A DNA stretch of 10,907 nt from Candidatus Troglogloeales bacterium (GCA_005239595.1 SBBT01000129.1:1-10907); one strand, 5' to 3'. Numbered from the stretch's first letter, positions 1 to 6,774 are shown. Numbers and translations: made by a program. The notes: generated from the sequence alone by a model not told the origin.

Positions 1-131
1 CAGATCTCCTGAATCTTCAGAGACAGCGGGATCTCTTTGTCGAGCGTATTCGCTCTTTAATGCAGAGTTTTGAAAAGACATTGCAGTGGGAAAACGAGCG
101 AAGCGTCGCAGGGGAACAGGGTCTTGAGTAG
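1..131 (+). CDS. C-terminal end of a DivIVA-like coiled-coil protein (partial)
   Basis: An open frame runs in from the left edge (first full codon at position 3) and stops with TAG at 129-131, giving the last 42 residues of a protein. The fragment is charged and helical, with a heptad-like run (LLNLQRQRDLFVERIRSLMQ) followed by SFEKTLQW and a polar tail. This resembles the C-terminal helix of DivIVA-domain proteins, which form membrane-associated coiled coils that organise cell poles and division sites. The diagnostic N-terminal part lies outside the window, so the family assignment is tentative. The neighbouring penicillin-binding protein gene begins 13 bp downstream, which fits a shared role in growth or division and suggests co-transcription. 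Confidence 0.5.
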   Translation, partial: DLLNLQRQRDLFVERIRSLMQSFEKTLQWENERSVAGEQGLE

Positions 132-144
132 ATCAAGACGGGTG

Positions 145-1365
145 ATGAGCGGGGTTGATCAAAAACCCTTAAAAGGAATTTTTGCGGTTGTTCTCTTTTG
201 GGCCCTTGGTGTAACGACGGATGTCTCATCTGCCCCGTTCCATGAGACCGTCAGCCGATCTCTTTCGCTCGATCATATTAAGGGAGGAATGGTTGCATCT
301 CCTCTCAAAGATGGACTGACGGTTGTTTATACGATCGAACCTAATCTCCAGAGCGCGATGGAACGGTATTTCCGGAGGTTCCGCGTTCCTTATGGCGTTT
401 TTGTGGCGATTGAGCCGGATAGCGGAAAAATACTAGCACTGGCGGAGTACTCTGACGAAAATCCGAAGGCACGCCATCTTTCCCTGAGGGCGACTTATCC
501 GGCCGCCTCCATCTTTAAGCTGGTGACAGCAGCCGCGGCGCTTGAAGAAGGCGCGGCGGGGCCGGATACCCTGATTTCCTATCAGGGGGACGCCTACCGG
601 TTTAGACCGAGAAATTGGGTGTATAACCCAAAACGGGATAAACTCAAAATGACGCTGGGAGAGGCACTGGCCAAATCGAACAACGCCGTTTTTGCGGAGG
701 TGGCCCTTCGGTGGTTGAATGTTCCGATGTTGATCGAGCAGGGAGAACGGTTCCAGTTTAATCGTCCGATTCCTTTTGAATTTCCTGTTGATGTGAGTCA
801 GATGAAGATAGAAGGGAATGGGGATTTGGCAAAAAGCGCGGCCGGGTTTGGAGAAATCACCCTCTCTCCGCTTCACGCCGCACTTATCGGCGCGGCCATT
901 GCGAATGACGGCATGATGATGGCACCCTGCCTGATCGATTTCATCCGGGGGCCCGATGGCGCTGAACGCTATGCCTGCACCCCTAAGGTGTTTTCAACAA
1001 CCATTTCTCCCGAAACGGCGCGGTCCATCCGAAAAATGATGGCCCTAACCGTTGTCGAGGGAACATCGCGAAAGGCCTTCCGATTCAAAAAAAGAGAGGC
1101 CAGTCTAAGGGAGGTGACTATTGGGGGGAAAACCGGCTCCCTCTCGGGAGACAATCCGAAAGGGAAGTATAGTTGGTTTGTGGGGATGGCCCCCATTGAC
1201 CAACCTGAAATTGCCGTGGCCGCTTTGGTCATCAATCGGTCCAAGTGGAAGATTAAGGCGAACGATGTTGCCAAGGCCGGGTTGACCTTCTATTTTAGAG
1301 AAAATCCTGTCAGAATCAGTAAAAATGGTGTTTATCCAGAGACACTGACTCACATATTCCCCTGA
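145..1365 (+). CDS. Penicillin-binding protein, short transpeptidase-only form
   Basis: Encodes about 406 residues of a penicillin-binding D,D-transpeptidase, which cross-links peptidoglycan on the outer face of the cytoplasmic membrane. A short N-terminal hydrophobic segment (about residues 10-28) looks like a membrane anchor or uncleaved signal. The three active-site motifs are present in order: SIFK at 122-125 with the acyl-serine and lysine, SNN at 178-180, and KTG at 329-331. The protein has little sequence ahead of the catalytic domain, so it lacks the dimerisation/pedestal region of ordinary class B enzymes and has no glycosyltransferase domain. I chose ATG 145 because it lies just past the upstream stop. 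A TTG at 70 would add 25 polar residues and overlap the previous gene by 62 bp. GTG 142 is also possible. The class is well supported; the exact role (division, elongation or sporulation-like) is not. Confidence 0.88.
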   Translation: MSGVDQKPLKGIFAVVLFWALGVTTDVSSAPFHETVSRSLSLDHIKGGMVASPLKDGLTVVYTIEPNLQSAMERYFRRFRVPYGVFVAIEPDSGKILALAEYSDENPKARHLSLRATYPAASIFKLVTAAAALEEGAAGPDTLISYQGDAYRFRPRNWVYNPKRDKLKMTLGEALAKSNNAVFAEVALRWLNVPMLIEQGERFQFNRPIPFEFPVDVSQMKIEGNGDLAKSAAGFGEITLSPLHAALIGAAIANDGMMMAPCLIDFIRGPDGAERYACTPKVFSTTISPETARSIRKMMALTVVEGTSRKAFRFKKREASLREVTIGGKTGSLSGDNPKGKYSWFVGMAPIDQPEIAVAALVINRSKWKIKANDVAKAGLTFYFRENPVRISKNGVYPETLTHIFP

Positions 1366-1414
1366 GTTTGTACCCTTCATCCCCTCGTGATCCGATGACG
1401 ACGCCCTTGTTCCT

Positions 1415-1432
1415 GGAACCGGAACCGGAACC
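1415..1432. repeat. Three tandem GGAACC hexamers upstream of the thi promoter
   Basis: GGAACC occurs three times back to back (1415-1420, 1421-1426, 1427-1432), ending 9 bp before the -35 box of the thi promoter. The preceding GTTCC pairs with the first GGAAC as a small palindrome. It could be a binding site or only a short chance tandem repeat. Confidence 0.45.
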
Positions 1433-1441
1433 CGCCTCCGT

Positions 1442-1471
1442 TTGACAACATTTTTCCCGATGGCCTATACT
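1442..1471 (+). promoter_or_regulatory. Sigma70-type promoter of the thiSG-thiE operon
   Basis: A perfect -35 box TTGACA (1442-1447) is followed after 18 bp by the -10 box TATACT (1466-1471, 5 of 6 matches to TATAAT). Transcription would start near 1478-1480, about 30 nt before the ATG at 1510. That leader is too short to hold a TPP riboswitch, and no such motif is visible in the gap, so TPP feedback through RNA is unlikely here. Confidence 0.8.
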
Positions 1472-1509
1472 CTAACGAGTCTTGATTGCAGAATTGCAGA
1501 AAGGTGTGG

Positions 1510-2493
1510 ATGCGGGTTACGGTGAATGGAGTGGGTCGGGAGGCCCCTGAAGGGTTGAGTGTCGCATCGCTCCTTGCGTCGTTAAAGGTTGCCTCGGATC
1601 GGGTAGCGGTTGAGGTCAATCTGTCTGTAATTGACAGAAAATTGTACCATCAGGTTTGCCTAAAAGAGGGAGACCAGATCGAAGTGATCGGTTTTGTGGG
1701 CGGAGGGATATCCTTGGAGAATGAGGGGCCGTTTGTAGTAGGAAATCTGACATTTAAATCTCGTTTGATTGTCGGAACGGGAAAGTATGCCACCTTTGAC
1801 GAGACGAAAAAGGCCATTGAGGCTTCTGGCGCGGACTGTGTTACCGTGGCGGTCCGGCGTGTCAATATCCTAGACAACTCCAAAGAGAACCTTCTCGATT
1901 ATCTGGATCCGAAGATATACAAAATTCTTCCGAATACGGCCGGTTGTTACACGGCGGAAGAGGCGATTCGGACAGCGAGGCTTGCGCGGGCTGCCGGCGT
2001 TTCCGATCTGGTTAAGCTGGAAGTGATTGGCGACCCAAAGACCTTGTTTCCTGACAACGAGGCCCTTCTGGAGGCGACGCGGGTTTTAGTAAAAGAGGGT
2101 TTTGTGGTCTTTCCCTATACCAATGATGATCCGATTATGGCCAGGAAACTCGAAGATGCGGGGGCCGCGGTGGTGATGCCTTTGGCGGCGCCGATCGGAT
2201 CGGGCCTGGGAATCCGGAACCCTTATAATATCCAGATTATTTTAGAAACGATTTCCATCCCTGTGATTGTCGATGCGGGGGTGGGAACAGCCTCTGATGC
2301 CGCCGTGGCGATGGAACTCGGTTGCGATGGCGTTTTAATGAATACGGCGATTGCCGGTGCGAAAAACCCGATCCAAATGGCCGAAGCAATGAACTATGCC
2401 GTCCGTGCCGGGCGGCTTGCCTATTTGGCAGGACGAATTCCAAAAAAACTGTACGCACAGGCGAGCAGTCCCAAAGCCGGCATGATTGAGTAA
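1510..2493 (+). CDS. thiG: Fused sulfur carrier ThiS - thiazole synthase ThiG
   Basis: One continuous frame of 327 residues joins a ThiS ubiquitin-like sulfur carrier (about residues 1-66) to a full ThiG thiazole synthase (about 70-327). The ThiS part starts MRVTVNG and ends in GGG at 64-66, the position where free ThiS ends in the Gly-Gly that receives sulfur as a thiocarboxylate. The ThiG part shows VGTGKY near its start, NTAGCYTA, VKLEVIGDPKTLFPDN with the predicted Schiff-base lysine at 169, and GSGLGIRNP. ThiG condenses deoxyxylulose phosphate, dehydroglycine or glycine imine, and ThiS-borne sulfur to the thiazole of thiamine. ATG 1510 is preferred over TTG 1486 because it starts exactly at the ThiS fold and has an AGAAAGG ribosome site at 1498-1504. 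No stop or obvious frameshift site separates the domains. Bifunctional ThiS/ThiG annotations exist, but how such a fusion presents a free terminal glycine is not evident. Confidence 0.9.
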   Translation: MRVTVNGVGREAPEGLSVASLLASLKVASDRVAVEVNLSVIDRKLYHQVCLKEGDQIEVIGFVGGGISLENEGPFVVGNLTFKSRLIVGTGKYATFDETKKAIEASGADCVTVAVRRVNILDNSKENLLDYLDPKIYKILPNTAGCYTAEEAIRTARLARAAGVSDLVKLEVIGDPKTLFPDNEALLEATRVLVKEGFVVFPYTNDDPIMARKLEDAGAAVVMPLAAPIGSGLGIRNPYNIQIILETISIPVIVDAGVGTASDAAVAMELGCDGVLMNTAIAGAKNPIQMAEAMNYAVRAGRLAYLAGRIPKKLYAQASSPKAGMIE

Positions 2494-2527
2494 TGCACCG
2501 CGTCATACGTGCATTCCATTCCGTCCG

Positions 2528-3163
2528 ATGCCTTCTGTTGATTTTAAACTGTATCTGGTTAGCGATCGAACCCTCACATCCGGACGGTCTGTGGTCCAGG
2601 TGATTGATGAGGCGGGAGAGGCGGGGGTTTCGGCCGTACAGTTCCGTGAAAAAGATTTATCGCCGCGCGCGCAGTTAAAACTTGCATTGGAAATACAGGC
2701 TGTGACCAGGCGGCATCAGATGAAGTTATTCATCAACGATCGAATCGATCTTTGTCTGGCCCTGGATGCGGAAGGGCTCCATCTTCCGGCCGCAGGTCTC
2801 CCTGTCTCCGTCGCCCGAAAAATGTTGGGAGACAAGAAATGGATCGGCGTCTCATGCCATTGCCTTGAAGAGGTTGAAAGGGCCGAGGCGGAAGGCGCTG
2901 ATTTTGCCGTCTTGGGTCCGATCTATGAGACCCCTTCCAAACGTCGCTTTGGTCCTCCTTTAGGAATTGATTATTTCCACAGGGTGAGGCAGGCGAGCGC
3001 TATCCCGCTCTACGCGATTGGAGGAATCCACCGTGGAAGATTGCAGGAGATTTTTGGGGCCGGCGCCGACGGAGTAGCGATCCTTTCCGAAATTATTTCC
3101 GCGGATCATGTTCGAACTAAATGTCAGGATCTTTTGCGTCAGATCGCTGCGATGGCGTCGTAA
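2528..3163 (+). CDS. thiE: Thiamine-phosphate synthase / TenI-family protein
   Basis: Encodes about 211 residues of a TIM barrel of the ThiE/TenI family. ThiE joins pyrimidine diphosphate and thiazole phosphate into thiamine phosphate; TenI aromatises the thiazole tautomer released by ThiG. Visible family motifs are VQFREKD (37-43), FINDRIDL (68-75), GVSCH (107-111), LGPIYETPSK (129-138) and YAIGGI (162-167). The segment after the second motif reads GLHLP (83-87), whereas typical ThiE enzymes have a GVHLGQxD-like segment with a metal-binding acid. HLP at this place is more like TenI. His111 could be the catalytic TenI histidine, but ThiE also often has His here. ATG 2528 is chosen because MPSVDFKLYLVSDR matches usual ThiE starts. 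A TTG at 2486 overlapping the thiG stop would add 14 residues; neither start has a clear ribosome site. The gene follows thiSG directly and is probably translated by coupling. Confidence 0.83.
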   Translation: MPSVDFKLYLVSDRTLTSGRSVVQVIDEAGEAGVSAVQFREKDLSPRAQLKLALEIQAVTRRHQMKLFINDRIDLCLALDAEGLHLPAAGLPVSVARKMLGDKKWIGVSCHCLEEVERAEAEGADFAVLGPIYETPSKRRFGPPLGIDYFHRVRQASAIPLYAIGGIHRGRLQEIFGAGADGVAILSEIISADHVRTKCQDLLRQIAAMAS

Positions 3164-3175
3164 GAAACCGTTTTG

Positions 3176-3204
3176 TTGACCGAGTTATATGGAGATGATA
3201 GAAT
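3176..3204 (+). promoter_or_regulatory. Sigma70-type promoter of the proteasome operon
   Basis: A -35 box TTGACC (3176-3181, 5 of 6) and a -10 box TAGAAT (3199-3204, 5 of 6) are separated by the optimal 17 bp. The likely start of transcription near 3211 leaves a leader of about 36 nt before arc. It lies in the only sizeable gap between thiE and arc, so the proteasome block has its own promoter rather than relying on the thi operon. Confidence 0.75.
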
Positions 3205-3235
3205 GAGATCAAGAAGGGGTGGACCTCGGTGTAAT

Positions 3236-3240
3236 AAGGA
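3236..3240 (+). promoter_or_regulatory. Ribosome binding site of arc
   Basis: AAGGA lies 6 nt before the ATG at 3247. This spacing supports that start. Confidence 0.6.
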
Positions 3241-3246
3241 TGGTAG

Positions 3247-5010
3247 ATGGCCGAGACGAGGAAGAATCAGGGGAAATCGAATCCTTTTAGAGATACGATG
3301 AAAAGACTTTCCGGACAATTCAGCGGCGGTAGTTCAGAGGCGAAGGTTTTTGAATATGAGCGGGAGATTGAAAAGTTACAGTCCCAGATTGTCTCGATGG
3401 AGCAAGAGCTGAAGGGCTTGCGCCAGACGCGTGCCAACGTCGATCAGGCGATGAAGCAAAATGAGCGGCTGACCGCGGCCCTGGTAGAAGCGAAGAATCA
3501 TATCGAGGCCTTAAAGCAAGAGGTTGAAAAACTGACCTCTCCTCCAGCCAGTTACGCAATCTACACCGGTGCGAATCAGGACGGGACGATCAACGTCTAT
3601 GTCTCGGGTCGAAAAATGAAGGTGAATCTGCATCCTGATATCTCGCCCAAAGACCTAAAGAAAGGTCAGCAGCTTATACTAAACGAGGCGCTAAACGCTG
3701 TGGAAGTGGCGTCGTTCGAGCTTCAAGGCGAAGTGGTTTGCATTAAAGAAATATTGGGAGGCGACAGGGCGATTGTTACCCTGCGAGCGGAGGAAGATCG
3801 TGTGGTGGAACTCGCGGAGCCGTTGATGGACGACCGTCTTGCGGTGGGAGATAATCTCCTGTTTGATTTTCGCTCCGGTTTTGCCTTAGAGAAACTTCCA
3901 AAGGCCGAAGTGGAAGGAGTTGTCCTCGAAGAGATTCCAGACGTTTCTTATGAGGATATCGGCGGGCTTCAAGATCAGATCACCATGGTGAAAGATGCGG
4001 TGGAGCTTCCTTTCCTCCATCCGGCGCTTTTTGCGGAGCATAAGCTGCTGCCGCCCAAGGGGGTGCTCCTCTATGGGCCGCCTGGTTGTGGAAAGACGTT
4101 GATCGCCAAGGCTGTCGCCGCCTCCCTTTCTAAGAAGCTGGGTAGTCGTTCTGGAAAGGAAGTGAGAAGCTTTTTCCTCCATGTTAAAGGGCCTGAACTC
4201 CTCAACAAATATGTGGGAGAGAGCGAGCGGCAGATTCGTGAAGTCTTTAAGAAGGCGAGAGAGCGGGCCGAAGAGGGTCATCCGGTCATTATCTTCTTTG
4301 ATGAAATGGACGCCCTTTTCCGGACACGCGGAACGGGCATATCGTCTGATATGGAGGCTACCATCGTTCCGCAGTTTTTGTCCGAGATTGATGGGTTAGA
4401 ACGTCTCCGGAATGTGATCGTCATTGGCGCGAGCAACCGGCAAGACCTCCTCGATCCGGCTATTTTGCGCTCGGGGCGGCTTGATATAAAAATTAAAATT
4501 GAACGGCCCGATGAGAAGGCGGCCACTGACATTTTCCATAAATATTTAACCAGCGATCTCCCTTATCATCAAGATCTTTTGGAGAAGGTGCGAGGAGATT
4601 GCGCCATGGCGGCCGATCAGATCATTGCCGAGGCCGTACAAGAGATGTATCGCATTGGCAAGGAAAACGAATTTTTGGAGGTGACCTACTCGAATGGAGA
4701 GAAAGAGATGCTCTATTTTAAAGATTTCTCCAGCGGCGCGATGATTGAGGGGATTGTGTCAAGGGCGAAAAAATATGCGATTAAACGTATGTTGGAGACC
4801 GGTATAAAAGGGATAACATCCCAGGATGTTATCCGAGCCATTAAGGAAGAATTTAAAGAGAACGAAGATCTTCCCAACACGACCAACCCGGATGACTGGG
4901 CGAAAATTGCCGGGAGAAAAAGTGAAAAGATCGTCCATGTCCGCACCATGACCAGGGAAACCGGTGAACCTAAACGGATCGAAACCGTTACAACAGGGCA
5001 TTATTTATAA
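3247..5010 (+). CDS. arc: Proteasome-associated AAA ATPase ARC/Mpa
   Basis: Encodes 587 residues of the hexameric ring ATPase that recognises pupylated proteins, unfolds them and feeds them into the 20S proteasome. In order it has a polar tail, a long heptad-rich coiled coil (about 33-97) that in Mpa binds Pup, two OB-type domains forming the interdomain ring (about 100-215), and one AAA module. Walker A is GPPGCGKT at 277-284, Walker B is IIFFDE at 348-353, the substrate-gripping pore loop is KYVG at 321-324, and RSGR at 408-411 supplies the arginine finger region. The protein ends in GHYL, close to the GQYL end by which mycobacterial Mpa docks into the alpha-ring pockets. Length is close to the usual 590-610 residues. 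It is the first gene of the operon and is separated from dop by 76 bp. Confidence 0.96.
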   Translation: MAETRKNQGKSNPFRDTMKRLSGQFSGGSSEAKVFEYEREIEKLQSQIVSMEQELKGLRQTRANVDQAMKQNERLTAALVEAKNHIEALKQEVEKLTSPPASYAIYTGANQDGTINVYVSGRKMKVNLHPDISPKDLKKGQQLILNEALNAVEVASFELQGEVVCIKEILGGDRAIVTLRAEEDRVVELAEPLMDDRLAVGDNLLFDFRSGFALEKLPKAEVEGVVLEEIPDVSYEDIGGLQDQITMVKDAVELPFLHPALFAEHKLLPPKGVLLYGPPGCGKTLIAKAVAASLSKKLGSRSGKEVRSFFLHVKGPELLNKYVGESERQIREVFKKARERAEEGHPVIIFFDEMDALFRTRGTGISSDMEATIVPQFLSEIDGLERLRNVIVIGASNRQDLLDPAILRSGRLDIKIKIERPDEKAATDIFHKYLTSDLPYHQDLLEKVRGDCAMAADQIIAEAVQEMYRIGKENEFLEVTYSNGEKEMLYFKDFSSGAMIEGIVSRAKKYAIKRMLETGIKGITSQDVIRAIKEEFKENEDLPNTTNPDDWAKIAGRKSEKIVHVRTMTRETGEPKRIETVTTGHYL

Positions 5011-5036
5011 GTGAGGATCAGGCAGCCCTGCCAGAA

Positions 5037-5076
5037 CGGGAAACATGAGAATATTGGCCGTCGCAGGGTTTTCCCG
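5037..5076 (+). other. Inverted repeat in the arc-dop gap
   Basis: CGGGAAA at 5037-5043 is matched by its exact reverse complement TTTCCCG at 5070-5076, with 26 nt between. A second small palindrome, GGCAG-CC-CTGCC, lies at 5021-5032. The 5037-5076 pair ends 10 nt before the dop start, which lacks a recognisable ribosome site. It could fold in the mRNA and influence dop translation or processing of the transcript between arc and dop. There is no T-run after it, so it is not a typical terminator. Function is inference. Confidence 0.35.
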
Positions 5077-5086
5077 CTAAATAGTA

Positions 5087-6562
5087 ATGAAAAAAATCTT
5101 GGGGACAGAGACGGAGTTTGGAATTTCCGAAAAGAATTCCAACACCCTAGACCCTGTCTCTCATTCCATCCTCCTGATCAACAGTTATCCTTATCTTCCT
5201 GCCCCTTCTGCCCATTGGGACTATGAAAATGAGAATCCCCTCATGGATGCCCGTGGTTTCGAGGCCGACGGGGAGCGGGAGCTGCCCGGCCCGGAATACA
5301 ACCGCCTTCTAAATAAGCTCCTTGCAAACGGGGGGCGTCTTTATGTGGATGGGGCGCATCCTGAATATTCCACGCCGGAATGTTCATCTCCGCGAGATCT
5401 TGTAACCTATGAAAAGGCGGGAGAACGTATCGTGGAAACCTGCCTTGAGGTAACCAACCGCCTCAAGTATCATGAAGGCCAGTTCGCAATTTACAAAAAC
5501 AATACGGATAACAAGGGAAACAGCTACGGATATCACGAGAATTACCTGGTGGCGCGTGCCCTTCCTTTCGGAAAGATTGTGGCGCAAATGACGCCTTTCC
5601 TAGTGACGCGGCAAATCTATGCCGGTTCAGGGAAGGTGGGCGCCGAGAATAAAACCGACGCAGCGGCCTACCAAATATCACAACGTGCTGATTTCTTCGA
5701 GGTTTGGGTTGATCTGAACACCATGGTGAAGCGGCCGATCATCAATACGCGGGACGAGCCTCATGCGGACGTGGGTCGTTACAGACGGTTGCACGTGATT
5801 GTCGGCGATTCCAATATGTCGGAGGTGACGACCTATTTAAAGGTGGGCACAACCCTGTTGGTTTTGGCCATGATAGAGGAGGGCCGCGAGGTGTCCGGCG
5901 TTGATCTGGAAAATCCTGTTTTGGGCATCAAAGAGGTTTCGCGTGATCTTTCCATGAAGAAGACCATCCGACTTGCCAACGGGGCGGGGTGGACCGCAAC
6001 TGCAATTCAAAGGACGTATCTGGATGCGGCGGAGACGCATTTTAGCAGGAGCGATGACCCGTCTATTGCGGATATTCTTAAAAAATGGCGCGTCGTTCTG
6101 GAAAAGCTGGAGGAGGACCCGATGCAGCTGTCGCGGGAAATCGATTGGGTGATTAAAAAGAAACTCATCGAGTCGTATATGGAGCGTAAGGGGTGTGGGT
6201 GGAAAGATCCCCGTGTGGCCATGATGGATATTCAGTACCATGATGTGGTTCAGAAAAAAGGGCTCTACTATGCCTTGGAACGGGGGGGGCATGTGGATCG
6301 GTTAGCGACACCGGAGGCGGTGGCAGATGCACAAGAGAATCCTCCCCGCGATACGCGCGCCTATTTTCGCGGACGTTGCCTTAAGAAATTTCCAAAAGAA
6401 GTTTATGCGGCCAGTTGGAGTTCGATGTTGTTCGATGTAGGGAACGCCCGTGTCAAACGGCTTCCCCTTTTAGATCCGTTTAAGGGGAGTTGTGAGCTGG
6501 TAGGTTCTATCTTGGATAAGGTTCAAACAGTTGATGAATTAATCGCCATGATCACAGCGTGA
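5087..6562 (+). CDS. dop: Depupylase (Pup deamidase family) Dop
   Basis: Encodes 491 residues of a glutamine-synthetase-like, ATP-dependent enzyme that removes Pup from conjugated lysines and, in Gln-ending Pup systems, also deamidates the Pup terminus. It starts MKKILGTETEFGI, the classic family start with metal/ATP-binding glutamates at 8 and 10. YVDGAHPEYSTPE at 86-98 holds the predicted catalytic Asp88. The stretch around 44-58 (WDYENENPLMDARGF) belongs to the Dop-specific loop that PafA lacks, which separates this gene from its paralogue downstream. NTRDEPHADVGRYRR and GDSNMSE further on are shared with PafA. Since the Pup encoded next already ends in Glu, the deamidase role is probably unused and Dop would serve in depupylation. 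ATG 5087 is fixed by the conserved N terminus although no Shine-Dalgarno sequence is visible. Confidence 0.95.
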   Translation: MKKILGTETEFGISEKNSNTLDPVSHSILLINSYPYLPAPSAHWDYENENPLMDARGFEADGERELPGPEYNRLLNKLLANGGRLYVDGAHPEYSTPECSSPRDLVTYEKAGERIVETCLEVTNRLKYHEGQFAIYKNNTDNKGNSYGYHENYLVARALPFGKIVAQMTPFLVTRQIYAGSGKVGAENKTDAAAYQISQRADFFEVWVDLNTMVKRPIINTRDEPHADVGRYRRLHVIVGDSNMSEVTTYLKVGTTLLVLAMIEEGREVSGVDLENPVLGIKEVSRDLSMKKTIRLANGAGWTATAIQRTYLDAAETHFSRSDDPSIADILKKWRVVLEKLEEDPMQLSREIDWVIKKKLIESYMERKGCGWKDPRVAMMDIQYHDVVQKKGLYYALERGGHVDRLATPEAVADAQENPPRDTRAYFRGRCLKKFPKEVYAASWSSMLFDVGNARVKRLPLLDPFKGSCELVGSILDKVQTVDELIAMITA

Positions 6563-6573
6563 GGTAATTATCG

Positions 6574-6774
6574 ATGGCAAAACAGGAAAAGAAACGGGAG
6601 AAAAAGAAAGATTCGGATAAAAAGGAGGAAAATATTGCCCCCAATCCGGAAGTGGCGGAGAAAGGAAAGAAAATAAAAGAGGAACTGGATAGTTTAATGA
6701 ATGAAATTGATGATGTGTTGGAAGAGAATGCGGAGGAATTTGTGAAAAATTTTGTCCAAAAAGGAGGGGAATAG
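6574..6774 (+). CDS. pup: Prokaryotic ubiquitin-like protein Pup (Glu-ending)
   Basis: Encodes a 66-residue modifier that is joined through its C-terminal glutamate side chain to substrate lysines, marking them for the proteasome. The first third is lysine- and glutamate-rich and probably disordered (14 lysines in all). The C-terminal half carries the conserved helix region with DDVLEENAEEFV at 46-57, which in Pup binds the ARC coiled coil, PafA and Dop. The protein ends K-G-G-E, so it is made in the conjugation-ready form; many actinobacterial Pups end in Gln and need deamidation. The helix is very close to actinobacterial Pup, so I call it Pup rather than the more divergent UBact type. GAGGT at 6561-6565, overlapping the dop stop, lies 8 nt before ATG 6574. 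The stop codon overlaps the prcB start by one base. Confidence 0.96.
   Translation: MAKQEKKREKKKDSDKKEENIAPNPEVAEKGKKIKEELDSLMNEIDDVLEENAEEFVKNFVQKGGE
6761..6769 (+). promoter_or_regulatory. prcB ribosome binding site inside the pup C-terminal codons
   Basis: AAGGAGGGG is a near-perfect Shine-Dalgarno sequence with its AGGAGG core at 6762-6767, 6 nt before the GTG at 6774. The same bases encode the Lys-Gly-Gly-Glu end of Pup, so the ribosome site of prcB and the functional terminus of Pup are written in the same DNA. It supports the GTG start of prcB. Confidence 0.85.

Noticed and set aside
70..144. N-terminal extension of the penicillin-binding protein from TTG 70
   Set aside because: It would overlap the upstream gene by 62 bp and add a polar, basic stretch before the membrane segment; ATG 145 is more natural.
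433..876. Antisense open frames within the penicillin-binding protein and other genes (for example 5837-6292 and 3886-4281 on the - strand)
   Set aside because: They lie wholly inside strongly supported genes, have no family resemblance and no ribosome sites; they are composition shadows.
1472..1509. TPP riboswitch in the thi leader
   Set aside because: The leader is about 30 nt, far shorter than a TPP aptamer, and none of its conserved segments are visible.
5054..5083. Promoter in the arc-dop gap (TTGGCC ... TAAATA)
   Set aside because: Both boxes match the consensus poorly, and the implied transcript would start at or after the dop ATG.
6574..6774. Pup-like gene as the divergent UBact modifier
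   Set aside because: The DDVLEENAEEFV helix and KGGE end match the actinobacterial Pup pattern; the UBact type is more divergent.
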